From Methanomassiliicoccus sp. (GTDB taxonomy: Archaea > Thermoplasmatota > Thermoplasmata > Methanomassiliicoccales > Methanomassiliicoccaceae), in assembly GCA_012719175.1 (NCBI GenBank), contig JAAYAX010000003.1:1-47676 (forward strand): 47,676 bases of DNA. The letters are read 5' to 3'. The notes below the pieces were generated by a model. It saw only the letters and a program-made list of their open reading frames with translations, had not been told where the DNA came from and searched no databases. Within the stretch, counting starts at the first letter, position 1, and each line of letters starts with the position of its first letter. Of this stretch, positions 1-8,022 are shown piece by piece. A program made the translations under genes and the position numbers.

Positions 1-1121
1 AAGGAGATGAGGTAGCTGGATAGCAAGGTCCAGCTCCCACTGGCAGACGTGGGCTCGGACTGCGCCGGCAATCCTCCGGCGTAAGGGAACCCGGTGGGAT
101 CGATGACCAGCCAGTAACCGCTGCTGTCCTGGAGGTAGGCCATCCTGAACACGGACGTCTCCAGCCCATAGTAGCTAGCCAGTGACGCCCTTACCTTCTG
201 CAGGTCCGCGTAGGTGGAGGCCACGTAGACGGTTGGAAAGGCATGCTCCTCGATCAGGTTGACCCGGGCATTGCCACCCAGGGCCCCTATGATGCTGCAC
301 AGCAGGATGGCATGGTCCTCGCAATCCCCCTCCTTGGACGACAACGTCTCCTGGGCGGTCTTCCAGTAGTCCTCCGAGCCCTCGTTCACATACTTTATGT
401 TCTCCCTCATCCAGGTGAAGGCCTCGGCGATCTGCAGAACGCTGTAGTTGCCGGGATAGGTAGCCTTGATGGCAGCCAAGGGAGAGGACACGACCGAGTA
501 GTCCACACGCTCGTTGATGCGGTTGTAGTACTGCTCGACGTTGAGCCGAACCTCCTGTTCGCGGGGGGTCGCCAGGCTGGTGATGGTAACAGAGTTGGAG
601 TTACTGGGGAGGGCCCCCGCATCGTACCATTGGGTGCCGGCGATGTTGGAAACGGCCGCCTTGAGGATTATCTGATACTCGGCACTTCCCGTCGCGGGCG
701 CACCGAAGATGAGCAAACCCAGCTCCGCCTTCTCCCCAGGTTCGATGGTCGTATTGCAGTTGCGGTAGTAGGAGCTGCTACCCCCGCTCACCCATTTGAG
801 CCCGAACGAGTACACGAACAGCTTACCGTGGTTGTTGTTCTCCACCCACAAATCCAGCGCACCGCCATATCCGGCGTAGATGTCCTCTGTGATGTTCCAG
901 TAGAGGTTGGTCTCCTCCACAGCCATGGGCACAGAGGTCGTCCCGCTGGGCAGGGAGTTGTTAACCGCCGATAACGTGGATGTCCATGGGACCGCCAGGT
1001 CCTGAGAGCTGTAACCCAAGGTATCCTCGTTCTTCATGACCGCTAGATAGTAGTAACCGGCGGATACCAGCAGCAGCACTGCCACGATCGCTATCGCAGC
1101 AATGACCCACGCCCGACGCAT
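1..1121 (-). CDS. Membrane-anchored transglutaminase-like protein (3' end outside window)
   Basis: The reverse strand reads open from an ATG to the window edge, giving at least 373 residues. The N-terminus has a short basic start and one hydrophobic helix (about residues 5-27), so the rest should lie outside the membrane. A central beta-rich region precedes a transglutaminase-like core. The triad is visible as Cys267 in KEGDCEDHAILL, His293 in EEHAFPTVYV and Asp341 in VIDPTG. Proteins of this fold act as cysteine proteases, peptide-modifying enzymes or inactive scaffolds, so the substrate is not predictable. A TATA-like TTTATAC lies about 20 bases upstream of the ATG and no Shine-Dalgarno is seen, which suggests a leaderless message. 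The C-terminus is missing. Confidence 0.75.
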   Translation of the reverse strand, partial: MRRAWVIAAIAIVAVLLLVSAGYYYLAVMKNEDTLGYSSQDLAVPWTSTLSAVNNSLPSGTTSVPMAVEETNLYWNITEDIYAGYGGALDLWVENNNHGKLFVYSFGLKWVSGGSSSYYRNCNTTIEPGEKAELGLLIFGAPATGSAEYQIILKAAVSNIAGTQWYDAGALPSNSNSVTITSLATPREQEVRLNVEQYYNRINERVDYSVVSSPLAAIKATYPGNYSVLQIAEAFTWMRENIKYVNEGSEDYWKTAQETLSSKEGDCEDHAILLCSIIGALGGNARVNLIEEHAFPTVYVASTYADLQKVRASLASYYGLETSVFRMAYLQDSSGYWLVIDPTGFPYAGGLPAQSEPTSASGSWTLLSSYLIS

Positions 1122-1592
1122 GTTTATTCATATGCCAAGAGTATAAAGAGCCTTCCGGGATGATTATCAGGCGGTCCTGGCCTGTGGAGGGGTGTGTCTG
1201 ATCCAGGGAAGAGCGGACGAGCAGGTGCGGAGCGCAAATGTCCATGGAAGTATCGTCGGAAACGAGATCGCAGACAGGTCGTACCAACGGCAAACTTTCT
1301 TTTTCTTCATTATATAGAAAATGAAAATATTTTTTCTTTAATCGCTTTTTCGTCGAGCTGTCGTTCGAGCGGAAATAATCAATTTCAACGCGATAAGGAC
1401 TATTCCTCATTAATTTCATCAACACTTGTACATCTATTCTATTTAATAATAGATAAAATATTTTTCTATGCATACTTGCGTCCGATGATATCGCGCTTTT
1501 CATCGGTTTTGTTGAATTAAAAGTGGGACCCCGACATGTATCTAAAGCGCCATACTTCCATTGCCGATGTACGTCGGCAGAGGTAAGAAATT
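1122..1592. other. AT-rich intergenic stretch
   Basis: No convincing gene is seen. The middle (about 1290-1500) is much richer in A and T than the flanks and carries TATA-like runs. A short inverted repeat, TCTATT then AATAGA, sits near 1437-1452. The divergent promoter of the transglutaminase-like gene is at its left edge. A TTAAAAG near 1516 could serve the small downstream ORF. ORFs on both strands here look like chance readings. Confidence 0.5.
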
Positions 1593-1754
1593 ATGGAAGC
1601 TGAAAAGAAGAAAACCAACACTGAATCCATGACATATTCCAGATATGGATCGCCAACCGCTGACCAATCCGGCGGTTCAGGCTCGCAGAGCAAGAGCGGA
1701 TCCTCGAAGAAGAGCGCAGGAACGTATCGGTACAGCAGCATAGAGGACAGATAA
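1593..1754 (+). CDS. Small hydrophilic protein candidate (53 aa)
   Basis: A 53-codon frame starts with an ATG preceded by GAGGT at Shine-Dalgarno spacing and ends in TAA. The start is charged (EAEKKK). The rest is dominated by Ser, Gly, Lys and Tyr, with Tyr-Arg-Tyr near the end and no hydrophobic helix, so it looks disordered. No family is recognised. It stands alone in an otherwise gene-poor stretch, and the overlapping antisense frames have no comparable start signal. The ribosome-binding site is the main support. It may be spurious. Confidence 0.35.
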   Translation: MEAEKKKTNTESMTYSRYGSPTADQSGGSGSQSKSGSSKKSAGTYRYSSIEDR

Positions 1755-2451
1755 CTATCCGAGAGGTCTGCCTGTCATCATCGGTCAAGGGCTCAGGGAT
1801 CGAGGATAAACCGTAAAGGGGTGGCGACCGTTCCTATCGCCGGGTGCCGCCCTATTTTTCATCCTTGGTCCTTGACCCATGGTGGGAGGTCGGCCGACGG
1901 AACGCGGGCATCGCACGTTCGTACAGCACGGGCATGCGTTATTTCAAGGGAGCGTGGGCAGATGAAAAGGGCTTTAATCTATTACAATAGGGGTTTGGAA
2001 AAATACGTTGCCAGATATGCCGATGATGTCTTACTTGATGTCAAGGCACGCGCAGTAGGACGGTGCTTGACCGCCAAGGGGCGTCTGGCGCACAAGGGGT
2101 GCGAGAATGTATCGGCGGGAAGGCCATTGACATTATCTTCGTGCTGAGAAGGGGGATACATGACATAACTGGGTCCGACCTTAACATCGGCTCGGTCCTG
2201 TACCTGAGCTTAGAAGCGGGGGTGAGAGTCTATGTTAAAAACCTCTTTTCACTTTTTCTCGCTCCCCCGACAGGCTTCCCTCAACTATGAGGGTCGACCC
2301 ATTCCATTTTCCTTATGGTAGTTTGATGAGGATATAACCATTCTTCACATAGGTCGGGCCTCCGATCAGATAACTCATAGGAAGAGGATCAGGGGCTGGG
2401 GTCGTTAAGAAGGTAACCTTTATTGGGGGGAGCGCCTTACACCGCTAACAC
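1755..2451. other. Gene-poor region before tRNA-Pro
   Basis: Nothing recognisable is encoded. Two overlapping frames (about 1960-2290) have near-protein-like composition but neither resembles a family I know. A degraded gene is possible. An imperfect inverted repeat (GGGGG at 2218-2222 against CCCCC at 2264-2268, with partial extension) could form a long hairpin. TTTATTG near 2420 is at the right distance to be the TATA element of the tRNA gene. Confidence 0.4.
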
Positions 2452-2529
2452 GGGTCTGTGGGGTAGCTTGGTCCATCCTTGGGGCTTTGGGAGCCTTAGA
2501 CCCCGATTCAAATTCGGGCAGACCCACCA
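2452..2529 (+). tRNA. tRNA-Pro (anticodon UGG), CCA encoded
   Basis: A full cloverleaf can be drawn. The acceptor GGGTCTG pairs with CAGACCC, followed by discriminator A and an encoded CCA. The D arm carries the GG pair. The anticodon stem GGGGC/GCCTT (two G-U pairs) encloses loop TTTGGGA, reading UGG. The T arm is CCCGA-TTCAAAT-TCGGG. The stop codon and last codons of the oppositely oriented SDR gene lie within the T arm and acceptor end. No intron is needed. Confidence 0.92.
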
Positions 2530-3485
2530 TCATCCATATCCAGATGTCTGATTTTTTTACCGTCCTGTAACATTTTCCAATCATTCAACGGATAGAACAC
2601 ATGCGTTAGGTTCTCCGATACCGTCCACAACCGCCGCGCTAGCTCTTCATTTTGTGAGTGCTCATTTGACTCGACCTTTTTGGGGTAGCCTCGCATTTCG
2701 CGAGCACCGCTCGGACCAAAATATTCGCCTCCTTGGACGTTGGGTTCCGTGGCAGCGTAAAGCGTCGGCAACGCGCCCATGTCCGATTTTTGCGAGATAA
2801 TGCGATCCAATAGTTTCACGAACGCATTGCTGTGCCTTGTCAAATTGGTCCTTGTCGACCCCGGGTGTGCCGCCACCGCCAGCGTGCTCTGCCCGGTTGC
2901 GATGAGCCGACGCTGGAGCTCATAGGTGAACAGCAGATTCGCTAGCTTGCTCTGCCCGTAAGCGCGATATGGCGAGTAGTCTCTTTCCGAGTTCAGATCG
3001 TCGAAATCGATATTACCCATTCGATGCGCACCACTGCTTACGGTCACAATGCGAGCGCCGGGTGTTCCGTTTAGCTTATCCAGCAATATGCCGGTCAGAG
3101 CAAAATGGCCAAGGTGATTGGTACCGAACTGTTGTTCGAAGCCCTGTTTTGTTTTCCCTTGGGGAGTAAACATTATACCAGCATTGTTGATGAGCAGGTC
3201 TAATCGATCGTATCTTTCACGAAATAAAGCTTCAAACTCTCTCACGGAATCGAGATCGCTCAGGTCCAACGGCATCACTTCGACCTTGCCAGATGGGTTG
3301 AATGCCCTGATCTCATCGGCGGCGGTATTGGCTTTCTGCATGTTGCGGCATGCTATGATAACCGTCGCACCTTTTTGCGCAAGAACCCGTGCCGTGTGCC
3401 ATCCGATGCCGCTGTTTCCCCCTGTAACAATTGCCACCCGACCCGATTGATCGGGTACATCGTTCTCTGTCCAATGATGTGTCAT
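2508..3485 (-). CDS. Short-chain dehydrogenase/reductase (SDR)
   Basis: A 325-residue NAD(P)-dependent oxidoreductase of the classical SDR fold, closest in pattern to the retinol-dehydrogenase-like group. The cofactor loop TGGNSGIG is at 21-28, NNAG at 100-103, the catalytic serine near 150, and Tyr176-x3-Lys180 completes the active site. The substrate cannot be inferred. It follows the TetR gene by 36 bases on the same strand, with GGAG before its ATG, so the two are probably cotranscribed and TetR-controlled. Its 3' end runs about 20 bases into the tRNA-Pro gene on the other strand, an arrangement expected if the segment arrived by insertion at the tRNA. The C-terminus (about 260-325) is longer than a minimal SDR. 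Confidence 0.88.
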   Translation of the reverse strand: MTHHWTENDVPDQSGRVAIVTGGNSGIGWHTARVLAQKGATVIIACRNMQKANTAADEIRAFNPSGKVEVMPLDLSDLDSVREFEALFRERYDRLDLLINNAGIMFTPQGKTKQGFEQQFGTNHLGHFALTGILLDKLNGTPGARIVTVSSGAHRMGNIDFDDLNSERDYSPYRAYGQSKLANLLFTYELQRRLIATGQSTLAVAAHPGSTRTNLTRHSNAFVKLLDRIISQKSDMGALPTLYAATEPNVQGGEYFGPSGAREMRGYPKKVESNEHSQNEELARRLWTVSENLTHVFYPLNDWKMLQDGKKIRHLDMDDGGSARI

Positions 3486-3521
3486 CCGATTAACTCCATA
3501 ATTTTTTATTATTATAATGAA

Positions 3522-4124
3522 TTATTTTCTCCAGAGCATTTCAAGCCCTACGTCTATAAGTTCATCTTCCGATAGGTTCGTAGCCCCAGAGTTTATGAGT
3601 TCGATTATTCCCTTAACGATCTGGGTGGTCATCATCTCATAGAATTCGTCGGGCAGGTCCCGAATGAGCCCCTTCTTCTTGGCTTCATCAAATGCCTCCA
3701 ATAACCAGGCCTCTTCTTCCTCGTTCTGCCTGTTCGCCACGTCGCTGATGTCTGGCGATTGGCAGAACTGGTCTAGGAAAAGCGCTTTCTCGGGGTTCGC
3801 CACGCACCACTTAATGTACCTCTTCATCCAGTCATTTATTCTCTTCGCTGGAGAAAGGGAACGATCATCGTTGGTGGGTATCGTTTCCTTCATCTCCTTA
3901 CTGATTGAGAGATACAACTGATCGATCAAAGTATTCTTATCTGGGAAGTAATGGAATAGAGTCCCTGTAGAGACGTTTGCCTCTCTACTGATCTGGGCAG
4001 TCGGGGTGGCGTGGAAGCCCTGGGTGATGAAGCAGTGCAGAGCGGCATCTAGGATCTGCTCCCGCTTGCCTTTGACGGCGGTTTTTTCCTGATATGAACC
4101 TAATCCATGTATGTTCTTATTCAT
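3522..4124 (-). CDS. TetR/AcrR-family transcriptional regulator
   Basis: This is a 200-residue one-component repressor. The N-terminal helix-turn-helix (about 20-68) shows the family pattern: ILDAALHCFITQGFHATP, then QISREANVSTGTLFHYFPDKNTL. The C-terminal all-helical half would bind a ligand and dimerise. The ATG at 4122-4124 was preferred over a TTG five codons upstream because GGTGAG directly precedes it. It is transcribed ahead of the SDR gene, and a palindromic operator-like site lies in its upstream region, so autoregulation together with the SDR is likely. TetR regulators are mainly bacterial, which fits a transferred cassette. The inducer is unknown. Confidence 0.88.
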   Translation of the reverse strand: MNKNIHGLGSYQEKTAVKGKREQILDAALHCFITQGFHATPTAQISREANVSTGTLFHYFPDKNTLIDQLYLSISKEMKETIPTNDDRSLSPAKRINDWMKRYIKWCVANPEKALFLDQFCQSPDISDVANRQNEEEEAWLLEAFDEAKKKGLIRDLPDEFYEMMTTQIVKGIIELINSGATNLSEDELIDVGLEMLWRK

Positions 4125-4185
4125 CTCACCTGCTCCCAAATGTGTCGCTTTCGCTTCAACTTTGCAATGGCCGACTAATAAATAT

Positions 4186-4201
4186 ATTAGACTGACTGGT
4201 C
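4186..4201. promoter_or_regulatory. Putative TetR operator
   Basis: TAGACTGACTGGTCGA is an imperfect palindrome with GAC and GTC half sites six bases apart, a form typical of TetR-family operators. It overlaps the upstream edge of the AT-rich promoter of the tetR-SDR unit, where a bound dimer would block transcription-factor access. The assignment rests on form and position only. Confidence 0.5.
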
Positions 4202-4416
4202 GATAGGCATATTCATTATTAAAAATTTTACTCCAACGAAGGTATCTTCAAACAGTTAGGCGAATAAGAAAATAGGAAGGGTTTGGCTAGACTGCAACCA
4301 ATCTTCACCTTGGCCGTTATTTAATTTTTGATTAAACATCTGGATAGGTCCTAGTCGAAACCGGGCAGACTCAGCATCCTCTTCAACCAAATATTACTAA
4401 AAACCGTTCATGACTC

Positions 4417-4441
4417 CCTCGGAGAGAGACGATTTCCGAGG
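4417..4441. terminator. Inverted repeat and T-run after the MDR operon
   Basis: CCTCGGA and TCCGAGG are perfect 7-base arms separated by 11 bases. On the reverse strand a run of seven T lies just before the hairpin, immediately after the leftward MDR operon. T-runs terminate archaeal transcription, so this is probably the operon end. The palindrome could instead be a protein site. Confidence 0.4.
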
Positions 4442-4485
4442 AAAAAAATTGATCTCTCGTGCTATTCGAGCCCATGTGGATGGCA

Positions 4486-5469
4486 TTAATACTCTGCGCC
4501 ATGTTGGACATCTACCACCACCTTGCCATTCACGTGTCCTTCCGATAGGTCCGTAAGGGCCTCCGGGACCTCATCGAGAGAGACGCGTCTGTCAATGATT
4601 GGCTTAATTTTTCCCTTTTCAACCAACTCAAGCAGGAACTTCAGGTCCCCCTCGTTGTCTACATTCATCGGGTTAATGCCCATCTTCTTCTTGCTGGCAA
4701 TGGAGACCAGTGGTCCCAGGAGCATCGCCTGGACAATGGCATATCTTGAGCCTCCCACCAGCACGAAAATTCCATCGGGTGCCATGACACGCCGATACTC
4801 GAAGATGGACCTGCGCGAGACCGTGTCCAGGATGAGGTCGAAGCGCTCCCCACTCCTTGTGCAATCCTCCTGGGAAAAATCTATAACGTGATCGGCACCG
4901 ATGGCGCGGAGCATATCGAGCTTCCTCGCGCTGTCCACTCCAGTAACTTCCGCCCCGTAGTATTTCGCAATCTGCACGGCGAATGTGCCCATACCTCCGC
5001 CCGCGCCGTTGACCAGAACCTTCTGCCCCTCTTTGAGAGGTCGCTTTCCGCGTAAGCCCTGAAGGGCGATCCTGGCCGCCTGGGGGAGGGTGGCGGCAGC
5101 TTCGAACGAGACGCTTTCCGGTTTCTTCATCAGTGCGTGTTCAGGTATGGCCACATACTCTGCGAAAGCGCCGAAGCCGCATGTGAACAGATCTCCGAAA
5201 ACCGGGTCGCCTATCCTAAATTGCCGGATTTTTTTTCCGATCTCCACGACCCGCCCTGCGACATCCGATCCCAATATCATGTGACGTGGTTTCAATGGAC
5301 CTCTGATCCTGGCCGAGAACGCACCGCCCAGTATCTCAACATCGGCCGCGTTGAGCGATGAAGCATGGACCTTTACCAGTACTTGGTCATCCCGGGCGAC
5401 CGGCCTCTCTACCTCTTCCAGTCGGAGGAGATCCGGCGGGCCATAAGTGTCGCATACTAGGGCTTTCAT
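4486..5469 (-). CDS. Zinc-independent MDR oxidoreductase (quinone oxidoreductase-like), copy 1
   Basis: This 327-residue medium-chain dehydrogenase/reductase has a GroES-like N-terminal half (about 1-120) and a Rossmann half with the NADPH loop NGAGGGMG at 154-161, followed by the helix VQIAKYYGAEVTGVD. The structural and catalytic zinc cysteines of alcohol dehydrogenases are absent, pointing to the quinone oxidoreductase/enoyl reductase branch, which reduces activated double bonds or quinones with NADPH. It lies 14 bases downstream of a paralogue on the same strand and closes the DUF6326-MDR-MDR operon. The substrate is unknown. Confidence 0.87.
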   Translation of the reverse strand: MKALVCDTYGPPDLLRLEEVERPVARDDQVLVKVHASSLNAADVEILGGAFSARIRGPLKPRHMILGSDVAGRVVEIGKKIRQFRIGDPVFGDLFTCGFGAFAEYVAIPEHALMKKPESVSFEAAATLPQAARIALQGLRGKRPLKEGQKVLVNGAGGGMGTFAVQIAKYYGAEVTGVDSARKLDMLRAIGADHVIDFSQEDCTRSGERFDLILDTVSRRSIFEYRRVMAPDGIFVLVGGSRYAIVQAMLLGPLVSIASKKKMGINPMNVDNEGDLKFLLELVEKGKIKPIIDRRVSLDEVPEALTDLSEGHVNGKVVVDVQHGAEY

Positions 5470-5483
5470 GGTGGAATGGAGTC

Positions 5484-6404
5484 TCAGGCACCATCATCAC
5501 CAACCATTGTAATAACCACATTGCCCCTCTTGTGTCCTCCATCGACATACCTATGGGCCTCTACCACACCTTGTAACGGATATGTCCTATCGATGATCGG
5601 TCGTATCTTCCCTGCTGTCACAAGTTCTTTCAGAAAGTTGAGGTCCTCATTCGATTCTTTTGTGAGGGCCCAAGTCGATAGGAAGATACCGTCCCTCCCC
5701 AGGGATCTCTTACACCTCAACTTCTGAAGCTTACGAACGGTGTCGAAGATGATATCATAGGACTCATTGTTCTTTGTGAAATCTTCTTCGGTATAATCTA
5801 TCACCTCATCAGCACCGATGGACCTCACGAGATCGAGGTTCTTACCGCTGCACACCCCCACCACATGAGCACCGAAGTACTCTGCAAGCTGCACGGCATA
5901 AGTGCCCACAGAACCGGAAGCACCATAGATAAGCACCTTATCCCCCTCCTTGACGTTCCCCGACCGGAGTATCTGGAGGGCGGTCGTCCCCCCGATGGGG
6001 ATGGCGGCCGCCTCTTTGAAGGATATGTTGGATGGTTTCTTGGCCACCATATTCTTTCCCCCCACCTCGGGGATGCAGACATACTCAGCATTGGCACCGA
6101 ACTTCAACCCGGTGGTCGTTCCGAAGACATGGTCTCCCTCTCTGAACGATGTGATGCCCTTGCCCACATCCTCAACGATTCCCGCAAGCTCATGACCAGG
6201 GATCTTCTTCATCTTCTGGCCCATCAGAACCGTCAACGGGCCCATTACTATTCTGGGCATCCTCCTTGATATAGCGTCCCCGAAGGTCACCGTCGAGGCT
6301 TTAACTCTGATGAGCATCTCGTTATCACGGGGGGATGGTTTATCCACCTCTTTCAACTCCAGAACCTCTGGCGATCCACTTCCAGTAACCACGATGGCTT
6401 TCAT
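5484..6404 (-). CDS. Zinc-independent MDR oxidoreductase, copy 2
   Basis: A 306-residue paralogue of the next gene, with the same two-part layout. The GroES-like half contains PGHELAGIVEDVGKGI (about 69-84). The cofactor loop is GASGSVG at 161-167, followed by TYAVQLAEYFGAHVVGVCSG and the family signature GADEVIDYTEEDF. No zinc-ligand cysteines are seen, so an NADPH-dependent quinone or enone reductase is likely. GGAGGGGG lies just before the ATG. It sits between the DUF6326-like gene (39 bases upstream) and copy 1 (14 bases downstream), consistent with one transcript. The two copies probably arose by tandem duplication. Confidence 0.87.
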   Translation of the reverse strand: MKAIVVTGSGSPEVLELKEVDKPSPRDNEMLIRVKASTVTFGDAISRRMPRIVMGPLTVLMGQKMKKIPGHELAGIVEDVGKGITSFREGDHVFGTTTGLKFGANAEYVCIPEVGGKNMVAKKPSNISFKEAAAIPIGGTTALQILRSGNVKEGDKVLIYGASGSVGTYAVQLAEYFGAHVVGVCSGKNLDLVRSIGADEVIDYTEEDFTKNNESYDIIFDTVRKLQKLRCKRSLGRDGIFLSTWALTKESNEDLNFLKELVTAGKIRPIIDRTYPLQGVVEAHRYVDGGHKRGNVVITMVGDDGA

Positions 6405-6443
6405 GAAATCCCCCTCCTTTCAGATCCGATTGTCGAAACCATC

Positions 6444-6881
6444 TCAGTTCGCTGCCGTTGTGGAAGCAGGGGCATGGGGCCACTTCCACGCAACCCATAC
6501 GATGAGGGACAGAAGGACAATCTCCAGTGCCGAACCGAACACATAGTAGGCATGGACCTCCCCTAGGGCCGTTCCCACGGCGAGCATGATATGGAGAGAA
6601 CCCAGACCAATGTTCGCATACCTATTCGCTCTCCCCGGTAGTACCATAGACAGGAAGACCATCAAGGTCGGAACCGTCATCAGCATCAAGCTCAGTAACA
6701 TCCAAGACTCATTGATCTCGAAAACCCACACCTTTCCCACTAGGATATCCCCGATCAAGCCCGGTTGATAAAATCCTATTATGTCCACGTAAATGTACAT
6801 GAACATAACCGTCGCCCACATGAACGCCAACTTGACCTGCGTAGGAATCTTAAGCTCCTCAAGGGCCGGTGCGGATCCCAT
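6444..6881 (-). CDS. DUF6326-like four-helix membrane protein
   Basis: A 145-residue protein with four hydrophobic segments and a short hydrophilic N-terminus. QVKLAFMWATVMFMYIYVDI followed by GFYQPG resembles the opening of the uncharacterised DUF6326 family. The ATG at 6879-6881 was chosen over one 44 codons upstream because AAAGGGG precedes it and a TATA-like box (TCTATATTT, about 6967-6975) would place the transcript start between the two. It is the first gene of the operon with the two MDR enzymes and is divergent from an HTH_10 regulator. Function is unknown. A link to quinone or redox chemistry is only inferred from neighbours. Confidence 0.7.
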   Translation of the reverse strand: MGSAPALEELKIPTQVKLAFMWATVMFMYIYVDIIGFYQPGLIGDILVGKVWVFEINESWMLLSLMLMTVPTLMVFLSMVLPGRANRYANIGLGSLHIMLAVGTALGEVHAYYVFGSALEIVLLSLIVWVAWKWPHAPASTTAAN

Positions 6882-7059
6882 GGCATAGCCCCTTTTATTC
6901 TTCTTCTCAAATAATCCAGTTCGAATCGTTTGATCATGTTCCACTTTTCTCACCCGGCGATCTTCGCCAAATATAGAATAGTACAAAATATACAAGCAAA
7001 TTGAGCCATACATGTATTATAGTTTAAATAATGGAGAATGCATTTTTCGAGATGGTCAC

Positions 7060-7713
7060 ATGAGAACGGTCACCTTGGAGATCGAGCCATTCGATCATAT
7101 TAAAGAGGAAATGGCCGAAATTTTTACCATTGTCTGTTCCTACGAGATACTAGAGACATTGAAGACGGACTATCAGGAAGGAATTTGCATCGAGATCATG
7201 GAGTTCACCTTGAAAGAGGGCGTATCTATCCATGAACTCAGGACCGTAGGCAACATAGAGGTCCTGAGCGTTCTGAAGTCCATCGGGAACAAGCACACCT
7301 GCCTCATCAGATACACGGAGCCTGAAGAGACCAAGGGTCAGTTCCAGGAATCCGAACTAGGCCTGGTCCACACGATACCAATGATCATTTCACCTGAGAA
7401 ACTTATCATCAGCATGATGGGGGACCAAGAGAACCTATCGGATTTTGTCGAAATGAGCAAGAAAATCGGTACGATTCGGAAGATGAGCTTCCGGAAGGCC
7501 ATCTATCATAAGGCCGATGTCCTGAATGTTCTTACTGATAAACAGAGGGATGTGATGGTGGCAGCATTTCAAAGCGGCTATTACGAGTATCCCAAGAAGA
7601 TCAGCAGCATAGCGCTGAGCCAGAAGGTCAATATCAGCAAACCCACTCTCCTGCAGCACATGAGGAAGGCCGAGGGGCGGATTCTCCATGAGATCATGGC
7701 CGGGTACCAATGA
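7060..7713 (+). CDS. HTH_10 (bacterio-opsin activator type) transcriptional regulator
   Basis: This 217-residue regulator has a C-terminal HTH_10 domain (residues 158-217) starting LTDKQRDVMVAAFQSGYYEYP and continuing through a recognition helix with SKPTLLQHMRKAE. The N-terminal 150 residues form a probable ligand or partner-sensing domain found with this HTH in archaea. An ATG 16 codons upstream was rejected because the TATA-like AAAATATAC (about 6985-6993) would place the transcript start after it. GAGATGG precedes the chosen ATG. It is divergent from the DUF6326-MDR-MDR operon, the usual position of a regulator of that operon. The signal is unknown. Confidence 0.82.
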   Translation: MRTVTLEIEPFDHIKEEMAEIFTIVCSYEILETLKTDYQEGICIEIMEFTLKEGVSIHELRTVGNIEVLSVLKSIGNKHTCLIRYTEPEETKGQFQESELGLVHTIPMIISPEKLIISMMGDQENLSDFVEMSKKIGTIRKMSFRKAIYHKADVLNVLTDKQRDVMVAAFQSGYYEYPKKISSIALSQKVNISKPTLLQHMRKAEGRILHEIMAGYQ

Positions 7714-8022
7714 CCCTTGAAAATGCTAGAACGGCCTGGGTTTTCGGTTGCCCGTCTCGACCCGTGGCGGGTGCTGCAGACCCACTACATTTTTATCTAC
7801 CTTGTCTGTAACAATCCAATAGCCTAATCATTTCATACTGAATTGAATATTTTCTTAATAACGATCACTTAATGCCCTTGATAAGCTCCTGCCTATGAAG
7901 AAAGGGTGAGAACGAAAGAGACCTCATCCAATTCAATTGCTCACCCTCCGAACAGACGAGGTGAGGCATAAGACGTCGTAAGTGGATATCCCCTATATTC
8001 AAAAGACCGACGATCGAGGAGC
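7714..8022. other. Intergenic region before the ClC gene
   Basis: No gene or RNA is recognised. The right half (about 7900-8022) is purine-rich and ends with GAGGAG just before the ClC start. A promoter could lie in the AT-rich part near 7840-7870. Nothing else stands out. Confidence 0.4.

Larger units (their letters stand above)
4125..4485. other. Intergenic region with TetR promoter and MDR operon end
   Basis: No gene is visible. The left part holds an AT-rich TATA candidate (TAATAAATATATTA, about 4174-4187) for the leftward tetR transcript, with an operator-like palindrome beside it. The right part is AT-rich. Next to the end of the MDR operon it has a T-run on the reverse strand and a perfect inverted repeat, listed separately. 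This stretch separates two leftward transcription units. Confidence 0.5.

Noticed and set aside
243-974. 243-codon plus-strand frame near the left edge
   Set aside because: The opposite strand encodes the transglutaminase-like protein with an intact Cys-His-Asp triad, so this frame is a shadow.
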